From the NCBI RefSeq assembly GCF_003851685.1, contig NZ_CP027727.1:1674001-1738000 (forward strand): a stretch of DNA of 64,000 bases, written 5' to 3'. The number at the start of each line of letters is the position of its first letter. The stretch's first letter is position 1. The notes under the pieces are model-generated. The model was not told the DNA's origin and searched no databases. It saw only the letters and a program-made list of their open reading frames with translations. Shown here one piece after another: positions 35,062 through 47,252 of the stretch. This stretch comes from Pseudomonas sp. R5-89-07. GTDB taxonomy: Bacteria > Pseudomonadota > Gammaproteobacteria > Pseudomonadales > Pseudomonadaceae. A program made the translations under genes and the position numbers.

Positions 35062-36984
35062 ATGACCCTGCTCAAATTCAGCGATGTGTCCCTTGCTTTC
35101 GGCGCTATGCCGTTGTTGGACAAGGTGTCCTGGCAGATCGCCCGTGGTGAGCGGGTGTGCATCATCGGCCGCAACGGCACCGGTAAATCCAGCATGATGA
35201 AGCTGGTCAAGGGCGACCAGAAGCCCGATGACGGCTCTGTCTGGCGTGCGCCAGGCCTCAAGATCGGTGAATTGCCGCAAGAATTGCCGGTAGCCGACGA
35301 GCGGACAGTGTTCGACGTGGTTGCCGAAGGCCTGGACGGCGTTGGTGAATTGCTCGCCCAATACCACCACCTGGCGCAGAACTGCGTCACCGAAGAGGAC
35401 CTGGACAAGCTGATGCACGTCCAGCAAGACCTCGAAGCCCGTGATGGCTGGCGCCTGCAGCAGCTGGTGGACAGCACCCTGAGCCGCCTGCAATTGCCGG
35501 CCGACAAGACCCTCGCCCAATTGTCCGGCGGCTGGCGTCGTCGCGTGCTGCTGGCCCAGGCGTTGGTCTCCGAGCCGGACCTGCTGCTGCTCGACGAACC
35601 GACCAACCACCTGGACATCGGCGCTATCGCCTGGCTCGAAGAAGCCCTCAAGGATTTCCAGGGCGCGGTGCTGTTCATCACGCACGACCGGTCCTTCCTG
35701 CAAAACCTGGCCACACGCATCCTGGAACTGGACCGCGGCGGCCTGATCGACTGGAATGGCGACTACGCCAGCTTCCTGGTGCACAAGGAAGCTGCACTGT
35801 CGGCTGAAGAGACCGCCAACGCCCTGTTCGACAAGAAGCTGGCCCAGGAAGAAGTCTGGATTCGCCAGGGTATCAAGGCGCGCCGCACCCGTAACGAAGG
35901 CCGCGTGCGTGCGCTGAAAGCGCTGCGGGTTGAGCGCAGCGAACGTCGTGAACGCACCGGCAAGGCCAATATCCAGCTCGACACCGCCGACAAGTCGGGC
36001 AAGCAGGTGATGGTGCTGGAGAACGTCAGCTTCCATCACCCGGACGGCCCGTTCCTGATCAAGGACTTTTCCATGGTCCTGGCGCGCGGCGACCGTATCG
36101 GCCTGCTGGGCGCCAACGGTACCGGCAAGACCACCTTGCTCAAACTGATGCTCGGCGGTCTGCAGCCGACCAGCGGCACGGTGGAAGAGGGTACGCGCAT
36201 CGACGTGGCCTACTTCGATCAGCTGCGCCACCAGTTGGACCTGGAAAAAACCGTGATCGACAACGTCGCCGAAGGCCGCGACTTCATCGACATCGACGGC
36301 CAGAGCCGCCACGTACTCAGCTACCTGGGTGATTTCCTGTTCAGCCCGCAACGTGCGCGTACGCCGGTGAAGGCCTTGTCCGGTGGCGAGCGTGCGCGTC
36401 TGCTGCTGGCCAAGCTGTTCAGCAAGCCGGCGAACCTGCTGGTGCTCGACGAACCGACCAACGACCTCGACGTGGAAACCCTCGAGCTGCTCGAAGAGGT
36501 GTTGCTGACCTTCAATGGCACCGTGCTGATGGTCAGCCACGACCGGGCATTCCTCGACAACGTGGTCACCAGCACCCTGGTCTTCGAAGGTGAAGGCAAG
36601 GTGCGCGAGTACGTCGGTGGCTATCAGGACTGGCTGCGCCAGGGCGGCTCGCCGCGTCTGCTGGGCGTGACCGAGAGCAAGTCCGGCAAGGCCGACTTGA
36701 ACTCGGCAGTGGTGACGCCTGTGGCGGCTGCGGCCCCTGCGCCGGAAGCCGCGCCGGCGGTTAGCAAGAAGAAACTCAGCTACAAGCTGCAGCGTGAACT
36801 GGAAGCCTTGCCGGGTGATATCGACGCCAAGGAGCAGCAGATCGCCGCAGTAGAGGCAGAAATGGCTGACGCCGGTTTCTACCAGCGTCCTGCGGCGGAA
36901 ACCGCTGCGGTCATCGCTTCCCTGGAGACGTTGAATCAGGAGCTGGAAGCCTTGGTTGAGCGTTGGGCCGAGCTGGATGCCTGA
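35062..36984 (+). CDS. uup: ABC-F family ATPase Uup
   Basis: 640 residues from the ATG at 35062 with GGAGAAG upstream. Two ABC ATPase domains with no membrane part: Walker A GRNGTGKSS and GANGTGKTT, signatures LSGGWRRR and LSGGERAR, and Walker B LLLLDEPTNHLD and LLVLDEPTNDLD. The C-terminal coiled coil (residues about 570-640, KLSYKLQRELEALPG) is characteristic of Uup. ABC-F proteins act on ribosomes; Uup affects transposon excision and ribosome assembly or stalling. A strong terminator follows. Confidence 0.94.
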   Translation: MTLLKFSDVSLAFGAMPLLDKVSWQIARGERVCIIGRNGTGKSSMMKLVKGDQKPDDGSVWRAPGLKIGELPQELPVADERTVFDVVAEGLDGVGELLAQYHHLAQNCVTEEDLDKLMHVQQDLEARDGWRLQQLVDSTLSRLQLPADKTLAQLSGGWRRRVLLAQALVSEPDLLLLDEPTNHLDIGAIAWLEEALKDFQGAVLFITHDRSFLQNLATRILELDRGGLIDWNGDYASFLVHKEAALSAEETANALFDKKLAQEEVWIRQGIKARRTRNEGRVRALKALRVERSERRERTGKANIQLDTADKSGKQVMVLENVSFHHPDGPFLIKDFSMVLARGDRIGLLGANGTGKTTLLKLMLGGLQPTSGTVEEGTRIDVAYFDQLRHQLDLEKTVIDNVAEGRDFIDIDGQSRHVLSYLGDFLFSPQRARTPVKALSGGERARLLLAKLFSKPANLLVLDEPTNDLDVETLELLEEVLLTFNGTVLMVSHDRAFLDNVVTSTLVFEGEGKVREYVGGYQDWLRQGGSPRLLGVTESKSGKADLNSAVVTPVAAAAPAPEAAPAVSKKKLSYKLQRELEALPGDIDAKEQQIAAVEAEMADAGFYQRPAAETAAVIASLETLNQELEALVERWAELDA

Positions 36985-37001
36985 GTGATCTTCGCGCAAT
37001 G

Positions 37002-37040
37002 AAAAGCCCGGCGCTCTTTTATGAGCGCCGGGCTTTTTTA
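37002..37040 (+). terminator. Rho-independent terminator of uup
   Basis: A 15-bp stem (AAAAGCCCGGCGCTC pairing with GAGCGCCGGGCTTTT), loop TTTTAT and a T-run. It is nearly symmetric, so it may also act from the other side. Confidence 0.93.
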
Positions 37041-37058
37041 TATGAAATGCGGTCAAAA

Positions 37059-37085
37059 TGTGGGAGGGGCAAGCCCCCTCCCACA
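37059..37085. repeat. Collapsed REP palindrome
   Basis: TGTGGGAGGGGCAAGCCCCC and the rest of the right arm form a 27-bp palindrome lacking the inner spacer, similar to the copy at 14021-14048 but with a CAAG centre where that one has CTTG. Confidence 0.9.
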
Positions 37086-37102
37086 TTGGATCTACAGCGT
37101 AC

Positions 37103-37543
37103 TTAGGTATTTTTTACCAGTCTGACGGCCAGCACATCGCACGGCGCACCGTGCAGTACATCATTAGCGGTAGAGCCCAGCAGCAGCGCCAAACCGTGTC
37201 GGCCATGGCTACCCACCACGATCAGGTCGCAGCCTTGCTCTTTGGCGATGTGGTGGATTTCCTGGCGCGGTTGGCCGTAGGTGAGGTGGGAGTTTTCCTT
37301 GGTCACCTCGGGATACTTGAGGATCAACCGCTCCAGGCGCTCCTTGGCCTGATCGAACTGTTGTTGCTGTAGCTGGGAAAGATCCATCGGCACGTCGCCA
37401 CCGAAGGCCATGGCCATGGGTTCGACGATATGCACCAGGGACAGTTTGGCGCCATTGGCAACGGCGGACTCCCGTGCACGCTTGATCACTGGATCGCACT
37501 CTTCGGTCAGGTCGACAGCGACCAGAATATGTTCGTAGGGCAT
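37103..37543 (-). CDS. Universal stress protein (UspA family)
   Basis: 146 residues. It opens MPYEHILVAVDLTEECD and has the ATP-binding signature GxxGx9GS in VVGSHGRHGLALLLGSTAND, then VLHGAPCDVLAVR. This is the ATP-binding class of UspA proteins, cytoplasmic dimers induced in stationary phase or low oxygen. A possible Anr-type site lies 60 bases upstream of the ATG (37603-37616). It is divergent from a small membrane-anchored protein gene. Confidence 0.9.
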   Translation of the reverse strand: MPYEHILVAVDLTEECDPVIKRARESAVANGAKLSLVHIVEPMAMAFGGDVPMDLSQLQQQQFDQAKERLERLILKYPEVTKENSHLTYGQPRQEIHHIAKEQGCDLIVVGSHGRHGLALLLGSTANDVLHGAPCDVLAVRLVKNT

Positions 37544-37602
37544 GGGGCGTTCCTCCAGGGGACTGCAATAAATTCAGTATGGCTGCTTTCGAGCGGATCG
37601 GC

Positions 37603-37616
37603 TTGCGTCAGATCAA
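37603..37616. promoter_or_regulatory. Possible Anr/Fnr-type site
   Basis: TTGCGTCAGATCAA resembles the TTGAT-N4-ATCAA consensus with two mismatches in the left half. It lies between the divergent universal stress gene and the gene at 37649. The assignment is weak. Confidence 0.3.
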
Positions 37617-37648
37617 ATCCGCTCATCAGGAAATTCGGGAGTACACAT

Positions 37649-38086
37649 ATGACGGTCTGGATAGTGGTGTCAATCCTTGTGGTGGTTCTGAGCCCTCTGG
37701 CATGGTTGCGCCCGTCGCGCCATCAGAGCGGGCGCATGGCCCTGCGCATGGAGGCGCGCCGCATCGGGCTGGCCATGCAGCTTGCGCCCCAGGAGTGGCC
37801 GCACTGGCTCAAGCAAGAACCGCCGAGCCCCTGCGCGCAGTATTGCCGGCCACGACGCGGCAGCACGCCGGCCATCTGGAGTTACTGGCAGTTGGAAGCG
37901 GGGGTGTGGGTCAACCAATGGCGTGAGGTTTGCGTGGATGAAAAGTTGTTGCCGTATTTTGCAACGCTGCCGGCCAACGTCTACAAGGTCGAGGCCGACA
38001 AGCAAATGATCGCCCTGTATTGGGGTGAGAAGGGCGACGCGAGTGTGCTGAAGGCTATTGATGCGCTGCTCAAGGCACTGGCCTGA
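37649..38086 (+). CDS. Hypothetical membrane-anchored protein
   Basis: 145 residues from the ATG at 37649 with CGGGAG upstream. One N-terminal membrane helix (TVWIVVSILVVVLSPLAWL) is followed by a basic, soluble domain with MALRMEARRIGLAMQLAPQEW, a Cys-rich short stretch (PCAQYCRPRR) and a Trp-rich middle (WSYWQLEAGVWVNQW). I do not recognise a family. It lies immediately upstream of the fadBA leader, separated by a REP doublet. Confidence 0.7.
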   Translation: MTVWIVVSILVVVLSPLAWLRPSRHQSGRMALRMEARRIGLAMQLAPQEWPHWLKQEPPSPCAQYCRPRRGSTPAIWSYWQLEAGVWVNQWREVCVDEKLLPYFATLPANVYKVEADKQMIALYWGEKGDASVLKAIDALLKALA

Positions 38087-38099
38087 CGCCCCGCCCCCC

Positions 38100-38199
38100 T
38101 GTAGGAGCGAGCTTGCTCGCGAAGATCGTCAACGATGACTCGCGCATTCAGGGTATACGTGGCGTCCTCAAGTTTTTCGCGAGCAAGCTCGCTCCTACA
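38100..38199. repeat. REP doublet (GCGAGCTTGCTCGC type)
   Basis: Left arm TGTAGGAGCGAGCTTGCTCG at 38100 and right arm ending GCTCGCTCCTACA at 38199, exactly 100 bp. Confidence 0.93.
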
Positions 38200-38482
38200 A
38201 AAAGCCAGGCAATAAAAAGCCCGACATATCATCGGGCTGGAGTTGGCCAGGCAGGCCGGTAAATTCATTCGAAGGCATTTGGTTGCAGCTAGCCTAGCCG
38301 CATATTCCACTGCGTACAGCCTTTTCCGACAACTTTTCTATTATTGATCCTGTGAATATTCGAATATTGACGGCTGGCGAGCTGTGGGTCGGGGTTCTGA
38401 AATGACTGGAAAGTCGCGTTTTTCCTAGCCTTTGGAGCGATTGACAATTGCCCGGAATTGGATGAAGGTGGCGTACCCAAAT

Positions 38483-38509
38483 CAAACGGGCGTATGAATT
38501 GAGCGTTTG
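38483..38509. promoter_or_regulatory. PsrA-type double operator of fadBA
   Basis: Two boxes with the G/CAAAC-N4-GTTTG/C layout share one base: CAAAC-GGGC-GTATG (38483-38496) and GAATT-GAGC-GTTTG (38496-38509). Outer half-sites are perfect; inner ones have one and two mismatches. The 27-bp geometry equals that at the psrA promoter (47429-47455). Confidence 0.65.
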
Positions 38510-38658
38510 TCCTACAGGCGACTCTGACATAACCCCGACTATCGCACTGGCGGGTGTGCCTGGCGGATTGGCGTGAGCATTGATGCAACTGTCAATGTCA
38601 AACCAGAGGCCAGCGTCCGGTGTGTACTGTTCAGCTTCCATATCGTGGAGATCAGTTG

Positions 38659-42011
<3,353 letters not shown>

Positions 42012-42028
42012 GCGTTGGGTTGACGGAA

Positions 42029-42060
42029 GCCGGGGCCCAGTGCCCCGGTTTTTGTTTTTT
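42029..42060 (+). terminator. Rho-independent terminator of fadBA
   Basis: Stem CCGGGGC/GCCCCGG with loop CCAGT, followed by TTTTTGTTTTTT, 18 bases after the fadA stop. Confidence 0.92.
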
Positions 42061-42107
42061 GGAAATTTTAAATTTTTTTTCGACAAATTTTGTAGGGAGG
42101 TCAGAGC

Positions 42108-42344
42108 ATGAAAGTCGAACCCGGGCTCTACCAACATTATAAGGGCCCGCAGTACCGCGTTTTCAGTGTAGCGCGGCACTCCGAAACCGAAGAAGAAGTG
42201 GTGTTCTACCAAGCTCTGTATGGTGAATACGGCTTTTGGGTGCGCCCCTTGAGCATGTTCCTGGAGTCCGTCGAAGTTGACGGCGAGCAGGTCCCGCGCT
42301 TTGCTTTGGTTCAAGCCGAACCCAGTCTTTTTAAAGGGCAATAA
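42108..42344 (+). CDS. DUF1653 domain protein
   Basis: 78 residues matching DUF1653: GLYQHYKGPQYRVFSVARHS, then EEVVFYQALYGEYGFWVRPL and FLESVEVDGEQVPRF. The protein is all-beta, cytoplasmic and of unknown function. GGGAGG lies eight bases before the ATG. It sits between fadA and topA, a place I also recall in other Pseudomonas. Confidence 0.9.
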   Translation: MKVEPGLYQHYKGPQYRVFSVARHSETEEEVVFYQALYGEYGFWVRPLSMFLESVEVDGEQVPRFALVQAEPSLFKGQ

Positions 42345-42348
42345 CGGC

Positions 42349-42375
42349 AGGTCGCGCAGAATGCTGCGCTTGACC
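42349..42375. other. Stem-loop between DUF1653 gene and topA
   Basis: AGGTC-GCGCAG pairs with CTGCGC-(TT)-GACCT around a short AATG loop. No T-run follows, so it is not a clear terminator. It could mark an mRNA end or leader structure of topA. Confidence 0.45.
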
Positions 42376-42458
42376 TCACCCGGTTGCCACTATATATAGC
42401 GTTGCCGCGTCAGGCGCCAACTGCCTTTCACTTCTCGAATTCAGGAATTTTCCGATCC

Positions 42459-45080
42459 ATGGGCAAATCGCTGGTCATTGTGGAATCCCCGGCTAAGGCC
42501 AAGACCATCAACAAGTACTTGGGCAACGAGTACGTGGTGAAGTCGAGTATCGGCCATATCCGAGACCTGCCCACCAGCGGTTCGGCTAGCGCCAGCAAGG
42601 AGCCTGCCGCCAAGCGCGGCAAGGCCGCCGCGGGCGAAGGTCCGGTGCTCACGCCTAAAGAGAAAGCGCGCAAGCAGCTCGTCTCACGCATGGGTGTGGA
42701 CCCGGATCACGGCTGGAAGGCCAAGTACGAAATCCTTCCGGGCAAGGAAAAGGTCATCGAAGAGCTGCGCCGGCTCGCCAAAGATGCCGACACCATCTAT
42801 CTCGCAACGGACTTGGACCGCGAAGGGGAAGCCATTGCCTGGCACCTGCGGGAAGCCATTGGCGGTGACGACAGCCGCTACAAACGTGTGGTGTTCAACG
42901 AAATCACCAAGAAAGCCATCCAGGAAGCCTTCTCCAAGCCGGGCGAGCTGGACATCGATCGCGTCAACGCCCAGCAGGCCCGGCGTTTTCTCGACCGCGT
43001 GGTCGGTTATATGGTTTCGCCACTGTTGTGGGCCAAGATCGCCCGTGGCTTGTCCGCCGGCCGTGTGCAATCGGTAGCGGTCAAGCTGGTGGTAGAGCGT
43101 GAGCGTGAGATTCGTGCGTTCATCCCTGAGGAATATTGGGAAGTCCACGCCGACCTCGGCACGGCCAAGGGCGCCAATGTGCGCTTTGAAGTGGCCCGCG
43201 AGAAAGGCGAGGCCTTCAAGCCGCTGAACGAAGCCCAGGCCATGGCCGCGCTGGAGAAGCTCAAGGCCTCCAGCTACAGCATCGTCAAGCGCGAAGACAA
43301 GCCAACCAGCAGCAAGCCGTCGGCGCCGTTCATCACCTCCACCCTGCAGCAAGCGGCGAGCAACCGCCTGGGCTTCGGTGTGAAGAAAACCATGATGATG
43401 GCCCAGCGTCTGTACGAAGCTGGCTACATCACTTATATGCGTACCGACTCCACCAACCTGTCGCAAGACGCGGTAGCGATGGCGCGCACCTATATTGAAG
43501 GCGAATTCGGCCAGAAGTACCTGCCGGAAAAGCCAAACGTCTACAGCAGCAAGGAAGGCGCCCAGGAGGCTCACGAAGCGATTCGTCCGTCTGACGCCAA
43601 CACCACGCCTGCCAAGCTGAGCGGCATGGAGCGCGATGCAGAGCGCCTCTACGAGCTGATCTGGCGCCAGTTCCTGGCCTGCCAGATGCTGCCGGCGCAG
43701 TACCTGTCCACCACCGTCACCGTGGCGGCCTCCGACTTCGAGCTGCGTGCCAAGGGCCGTATCCTCAAGTTCGACGGCTACACCCGGGTGATGCCGCAGA
43801 TCGCCAAGCCAGGCGATGACGACGTGCTGCCGGACATGGCCCAGGGCGATAGCCTCAAGCTGATCAAGCTTGACCCGTCCCAGCACTTCACCAAGCCGCC
43901 GGCGCGTTATTCGGAAGCCAGCCTGGTCAAGGAGATGGAAAAGCGCGGTATCGGTCGTCCTTCGACCTACGCGGCGATCATCTCCACCATCCAGGACCGT
44001 GGCTATGTGGCGCTGCACAACCGTCGTTTCTACTCGGAAAAAATGGGCGATATCGTCACTGAGCGGCTGTCCGAGAGTTTCTCCAACCTCATGGACTACG
44101 GCTTCACCGCCGGCATGGAAGAGAACCTCGATGACGTGGCCCAGGGCGAGCGCGACTGGAAAAGCGTGCTGGACGAGTTCTACGGTGACTTTAAGAAAAA
44201 ACTCGAAGTGGCCGAGAGTCCTGAGAGCGGCATGCGTGCCAACCAGCCGGTGATGACGGATATTCCGTGCACCACGTGTGGCCGGCCGATGCAGATTCGT
44301 ACGGCGTCCACCGGCGTGTTCCTGGGCTGCTCCGGTTACAGCCTGCCGCCCAAAGAGCGCTGCAAGGCCACCGTCAACCTGGTGCCGGGTGATGAAATCG
44401 CCGCCGATGACGAGGGTGAATCCGAGTCGCTGGTACTGCGCGGCAAGCACCGCTGCCCGATCTGCAGCACGGCGATGGACGCCTACCTGCTGGACGAGAA
44501 GCACAAGCTGCATATCTGCGGTAACAATCCCGATTGCAATGGTTACGAGATCGAAGAGGGCACCTACCGTATCAAGGGCTACGAAGGTCCGAGCCTGGAA
44601 TGCGACAAGTGCGGCAGCGAGATGCAGCTCAAGACCGGCCGTTTCGGCAAGTTTTTCGGTTGCACCAACCCGACCTGCAAGAACACCCGCAAGCTGCTCA
44701 AAAGCGGTGACGCGGCGCCGCCGAAGATGGACCCGGTGAAGATGCCCGAGCTCAAGTGCGAGAAGGTCAACGACACCTACATCCTGCGCGACGGTGCCTC
44801 GGGCCTGTTCCTGGCCGCCAGCCAGTTCCCGAAAAACCGCGAGACCCGTGCACCGCTGGTGATGGAAATCGTACCGCACAAGGATGAGATCGATCCGAAG
44901 TACCACTTCCTGTGTGAAGCGCCGAAGAAGGACCCGGATGGTCGCCCAGCCGTGATCCGCTATAGCCGCAAAACCAAGGAGCAGTACGTGCAGACCGAAG
45001 TGGACGGCAAGCCTACCGGCTGGAAAGCCTTCTATGACGGTGGGAAGTGGAAGGTTGAGGACAAGCGCCAGGGCGCTTGA
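42459..45080 (+). CDS. topA: DNA topoisomerase I
   Basis: 873 residues from the ATG at 42459 ([17 protein letters not shown]), the family start. The TOPRIM domain ([10 protein letters not shown], then [16 protein letters not shown]) is complete, and the catalytic Tyr326 lies in [11 protein letters not shown]. Three C-terminal four-cysteine zinc ribbons are seen (CTTCGRPM...[20 protein letters not shown]...C, CDKCGSEM...C), plus further zinc-less repeats. It relaxes negative supercoils. A terminator follows at 45101-45128. Confidence 0.97.
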   Translation: MGKSLVIVESPAKAKTINKYLGNEYVVKSSIGHIRDLPTSGSASASKEPAAKRGKAAAGEGPVLTPKEKARKQLVSRMGVDPDHGWKAKYEILPGKEKVIEELRRLAKDADTIYLATDLDREGEAIAWHLREAIGGDDSRYKRVVFNEITKKAIQEAFSKPGELDIDRVNAQQARRFLDRVVGYMVSPLLWAKIARGLSAGRVQSVAVKLVVEREREIRAFIPEEYWEVHADLGTAKGANVRFEVAREKGEAFKPLNEAQAMAALEKLKASSYSIVKREDKPTSSKPSAPFITSTLQQAASNRLGFGVKKTMMMAQRLYEAGYITYMRTDSTNLSQDAVAMARTYIEGEFGQKYLPEKPNVYSSKEGAQEAHEAIRPSDANTTPAKLSGMERDAERLYELIWRQFLACQMLPAQYLSTTVTVAASDFELRAKGRILKFDGYTRVMPQIAKPGDDDVLPDMAQGDSLKLIKLDPSQHFTKPPARYSEASLVKEMEKRGIGRPSTYAAIISTIQDRGYVALHNRRFYSEKMGDIVTERLSESFSNLMDYGFTAGMEENLDDVAQGERDWKSVLDEFYGDFKKKLEVAESPESGMRANQPVMTDIPCTTCGRPMQIRTASTGVFLGCSGYSLPPKERCKATVNLVPGDEIAADDEGESESLVLRGKHRCPICSTAMDAYLLDEKHKLHICGNNPDCNGYEIEEGTYRIKGYEGPSLECDKCGSEMQLKTGRFGKFFGCTNPTCKNTRKLLKSGDAAPPKMDPVKMPELKCEKVNDTYILRDGASGLFLAASQFPKNRETRAPLVMEIVPHKDEIDPKYHFLCEAPKKDPDGRPAVIRYSRKTKEQYVQTEVDGKPTGWKAFYDGGKWKVEDKRQGA

Positions 45081-45100
45081 TCCGCTAGTCTGATAACTTC

Positions 45101-45128
45101 AAAAGCCGTCTGCATAGGCGGCTTTTGC
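45101..45128 (+). terminator. Rho-independent terminator of topA
   Basis: AAAAGCCGTCT pairs with AGGCGGCTTTT around GCAT with one G-U pair, ending in TTTTGCTT. The T-run is moderate. Confidence 0.8.
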
Positions 45129-45132
45129 TTAC

Positions 45133-45232
45133 TGTAGGAGCGAGCTTGCTCGCGAAAGTCGTTAACGAAAACGCGGAAGGTCTGACATCCCGCGGTGTCT
45201 TAAGGTTTCTCGCGAGCAAGCTCGCTCCTACA
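45133..45232. repeat. REP doublet (GCGAGCTTGCTCGC type)
   Basis: Left arm TGTAGGAGCGAGCTTGCTCG at 45133; right arm ends GCTCGCTCCTACA at 45232. Exactly 100 bp, as for the copy at 38100. Confidence 0.93.
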
Positions 45233-45272
45233 CAGCCAGCATCACGCCTAATTCGTTGTGGAGATTGCCGTC

Positions 45273-45794
45273 ATGGCCAACGAACTCTATACCCGTACCA
45301 ATCAGAAAATTTACTTTGCGGGTTTGTCCCTGGAGGCGCTTGGTCGCGCCGAGACGGGCAAGGAGATGAATGCCATCGCGCTGGTCCAGGCGGGGCGCGA
45401 GGCCGCTCTGTTCCACCTGTACGGCGCCTTGCTGGGGCTGTGCCATGAAATCGCCGGGTTCTATCGCTTGCCCCAGGCAGGTTCGCCTCGCGCCGAAATG
45501 ATCATGACCCGGGAAGTACTGGAAACCATGGCCATCCCGGAACTGGCCGAACTGGTGGAAATGGCTCAGAGCCCGGACAGCTGGGTAGCCCGCCTGCTCA
45601 AGGCACATGCCGATATGTTCCAGCCGCCACGCGTTCCTCATGTACCTAAAGGTGATGTGACGCAGCCGTTGATCGTGGCGGTTGCGCTGGAAGCGGATGA
45701 GCCCAAGCCGTTGAGCCGAGAAGAGCTGGAAAGCTGGCGCCAGGAGCTGAAAAAGCTGGCATTGCGCTTTCGCGAAGGCTTGAGCGAGTGCTGA
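45273..45794 (+). CDS. DUF6586 family protein
   Basis: 173 residues from the ATG at 45273 with GTGGAG upstream. Mostly helical and cytoplasmic: MANELYTRTNQKIYFAGLSL, then ALFHLYGALLGLCHEIAGFY, then a conserved LESWRQELKKLALRFREG end. Comparable genes stand between topA and sulA-lexA in other Pseudomonas as I recall. The function is unknown and no catalytic motif is visible. Confidence 0.75.
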   Translation: MANELYTRTNQKIYFAGLSLEALGRAETGKEMNAIALVQAGREAALFHLYGALLGLCHEIAGFYRLPQAGSPRAEMIMTREVLETMAIPELAELVEMAQSPDSWVARLLKAHADMFQPPRVPHVPKGDVTQPLIVAVALEADEPKPLSREELESWRQELKKLALRFREGLSEC

Positions 45795-45820
45795 GCGGGC
45801 ACGCCTGCGCACGACAACAC

Positions 45821-45829
45821 TGATATAAT
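45821..45829 (+). promoter_or_regulatory. Extended -10 promoter element
   Basis: TGATATAAT fits an extended -10 (TGnTATAAT) with a perfect TATAAT at 45824-45829, 29 bases before the ATG at 45858. The -35 region is poor. Confidence 0.6.
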
Positions 45830-45857
45830 CCCGCGCTTTCGTGGAGAACAGACTTTT

Positions 45858-46091
45858 ATGCCAACGTCCTTTCTGGAAATTGTTGAACTGCCTGACGGCC
45901 GAATCGAGCTGCGCCGGGCTGAGGACGAAGGTTCTCTGGTTATCCTGGATTTTTCCGAAGACGCAAAAGCATTCCTGCAAGGCCAGCATGTGGAAGTGGC
46001 CAAAGCCATGTTGAGCGTTGGGGTGCAAATGGCAGGTCGCCTGGCTGAAGGCGAGTCTGAAAAGGAAGATGGGCCACGGATTCTTCACTGA
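45858..46091 (+). CDS. Hypothetical small acidic protein
   Basis: 77 residues, acidic, with a two-stranded opening (FLEIVELPDGRIELRRAED) and a central helix (AKAFLQGQHVEVAKAMLSVG) and a charged tail. No family name is known to me, but a gene of this size at this place next to sulA-lexA is conserved in Pseudomonas by recall. It has its own promoter-like element and converges on sulA. Confidence 0.7.
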   Translation: MPTSFLEIVELPDGRIELRRAEDEGSLVILDFSEDAKAFLQGQHVEVAKAMLSVGVQMAGRLAEGESEKEDGPRILH

Positions 46092-46114
46092 GTCCTGTGT
46101 AACCCGCTTAGCCC

Positions 46115-46588
46115 TTATCCCAGTCGAATATTCAAGCTCTGCGCATCACCCGTATGTGCGGCGCTGATCAACTGTTGCTTGGCCGTTGCATTCAGCGGGT
46201 TCAGCCAGCTCACCACCGTATGGCTGCGACCCAGGCGCAAGGCTTCGCAGGTCAACTGTTGAGCACTTTGCGCGCCCCGTGGCTGCAGCAACAAGATACG
46301 TTCACGGTTGAGGCCGGCATCCCGTAGCCAGGCCTGGGTCAGGCTGGCGGGCGGGGCGATCAGCGTCAACCAGCGTGCGTCCTGCTCTTCACTGAGTTCG
46401 CGCAGGATCGGCGCCAGCAGGCTCAAGCAGCTCCCGGCAGCCCCACGCAACGACAATTCACTGAATACCTCGGGTTCGCAGCTCCAGGGAGCTTCGACCG
46501 TTTCCTTGAGGATGGGCGCAAGGGGTTGAGCCATGAAGGCCTCGAACAGCGACAGTTGTGTGTGTTGTGGGGTGTGCACGAGCTGCAT
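46115..46588 (-). CDS. sulA: SOS-induced cell division inhibitor SulA-like
   Basis: 157 residues from the ATG at 46588 with AAAGGAG five bases upstream. The RecA/SulA-like core shows FSELSLRGAAGSCLSLLAPIL, then DARWLTLIAPPASLTQAWLRDAGLN and an ERILLLQPRGAQSAQQL stretch. SulA blocks FtsZ polymerisation during DNA damage. It lies 10 bases after the lexA stop, so it is the second gene of a lexA-sulA operon under the LexA boxes at 47218-47252. It needs no box of its own and none is seen. Confidence 0.88.
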   Translation of the reverse strand: MQLVHTPQHTQLSLFEAFMAQPLAPILKETVEAPWSCEPEVFSELSLRGAAGSCLSLLAPILRELSEEQDARWLTLIAPPASLTQAWLRDAGLNRERILLLQPRGAQSAQQLTCEALRLGRSHTVVSWLNPLNATAKQQLISAAHTGDAQSLNIRLG

Positions 46589-46598
46589 GATGTCTCCT

Positions 46599-47207
46599 TT
46601 AGCGGCGAATGACGCCGACACTCAAGCCTTCGATCACCAGGTCCTGGTCTTTCAGGTTCACTTCAATTGGCGCGAACTCCGGGTTTTCCGCCATGAGCCA
46701 GACCTTGCTGCCTTCACGCTTGAAACGCTTGACGGTGACCTCATCGCCGATCCGCGCCACGACGATCTGGCCATTGCGGGCTTCGCGAGTGGTATGCACG
46801 GCCAGCAGGTCACCGTCGAAGATGCCCACGTCCTTCATGCTCATGCCATGCACCCGCAACAGGTAATCGGCGCGCGGATGAAAGAAGGTCGGGTTGATGT
46901 TGCAGGATTCTTCGACGTGCTGTTGCGCCAGGATCGGCGCACCGGCGGCCACTCGACCGATGATCGGCAGTGTCGATTCGTCAGCCTTGGCTTCGAAGCC
47001 AGGGATGCGAATACCGCGTGAAGCGCCTGGGGTCATCTCGATCGCGCCTTTGCGAGCGAGGGCCTTTAGGTGTTCTTCAGCGGCGTTGGGGGACTTGAAA
47101 CCCAGTTCCAGCGCAATTTCGGCGCGTGTCGGCGGATAACCGTTGTCATCAAGGCAGCGCTTGATAAAAGCCAGAATCTCAGCTTGGCGTGGCGTCAGTT
47201 TTAGCAT
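46599..47207 (-). CDS. lexA: LexA repressor (SOS response)
   Basis: 202 residues. The winged helix-turn-helix domain ([20 protein letters not shown], then [15 protein letters not shown]) precedes the self-cleaving domain. The cleavage bond Ala88-Gly89 is in VAAGAPI, the catalytic Ser123 in HGMSMKD and Lys160 in EVTVKRF. All parts for RecA-stimulated autoproteolysis are present. It is autoregulated by two LexA boxes just upstream, divergent from psrA and followed by sulA. Confidence 0.97.
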   Translation of the reverse strand: MLKLTPRQAEILAFIKRCLDDNGYPPTRAEIALELGFKSPNAAEEHLKALARKGAIEMTPGASRGIRIPGFEAKADESTLPIIGRVAAGAPILAQQHVEESCNINPTFFHPRADYLLRVHGMSMKDVGIFDGDLLAVHTTREARNGQIVVARIGDEVTVKRFKREGSKVWLMAENPEFAPIEVNLKDQDLVIEGLSVGVIRR

Positions 47208-47217
47208 GTTGATCGCT

Positions 47218-47233
47218 CTGTCTTTTTATACAG
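47218..47233. promoter_or_regulatory. LexA (SOS) box, proximal
   Basis: CTG-TCTTTTTATA-CAG, a perfect CTG-N10-CAG, 11 bases upstream of the lexA ATG. Confidence 0.93.
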
Positions 47234-47236
47234 TGA

Positions 47237-47252
47237 CTGGGATTATATACAG
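47237..47252. promoter_or_regulatory. LexA (SOS) box, distal
   Basis: CTG-GGATTATATA-CAG, a second perfect CTG-N10-CAG, 19 bases centre-to-centre from the first. It covers the TATAAT of the lexA promoter. Confidence 0.93.

Larger units (their letters stand above)
38087..38658. other. Non-coding leader region upstream of fadBA
   Basis: 572 bases without a supported gene. It holds a REP doublet at 38100-38199 and a lower-GC stretch from about 38260. It also contains the PsrA-type double box at 38483-38509, 150 bases before the fadB ATG. A TTGACA at 38441-38446 has no matching -10, so I do not call a promoter. The frames open in it have no ribosome binding site or family resemblance. Confidence 0.7.

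Noticed and set aside
38441..38469. TTGACA as -35 of a fadB promoter
   Set aside because: No acceptable -10 at 16-18 bases; the real start may lie downstream near the PsrA boxes.
38289..38641. Open frames of about 100 codons in the fadBA leader
   Set aside because: No ribosome binding site, no family resemblance, and they cross the operator and ribosome-binding region of fadB.
42349..42375. Terminator between the DUF1653 gene and topA
   Set aside because: A stem is present but no T-run follows, so I list it only as a stem-loop.
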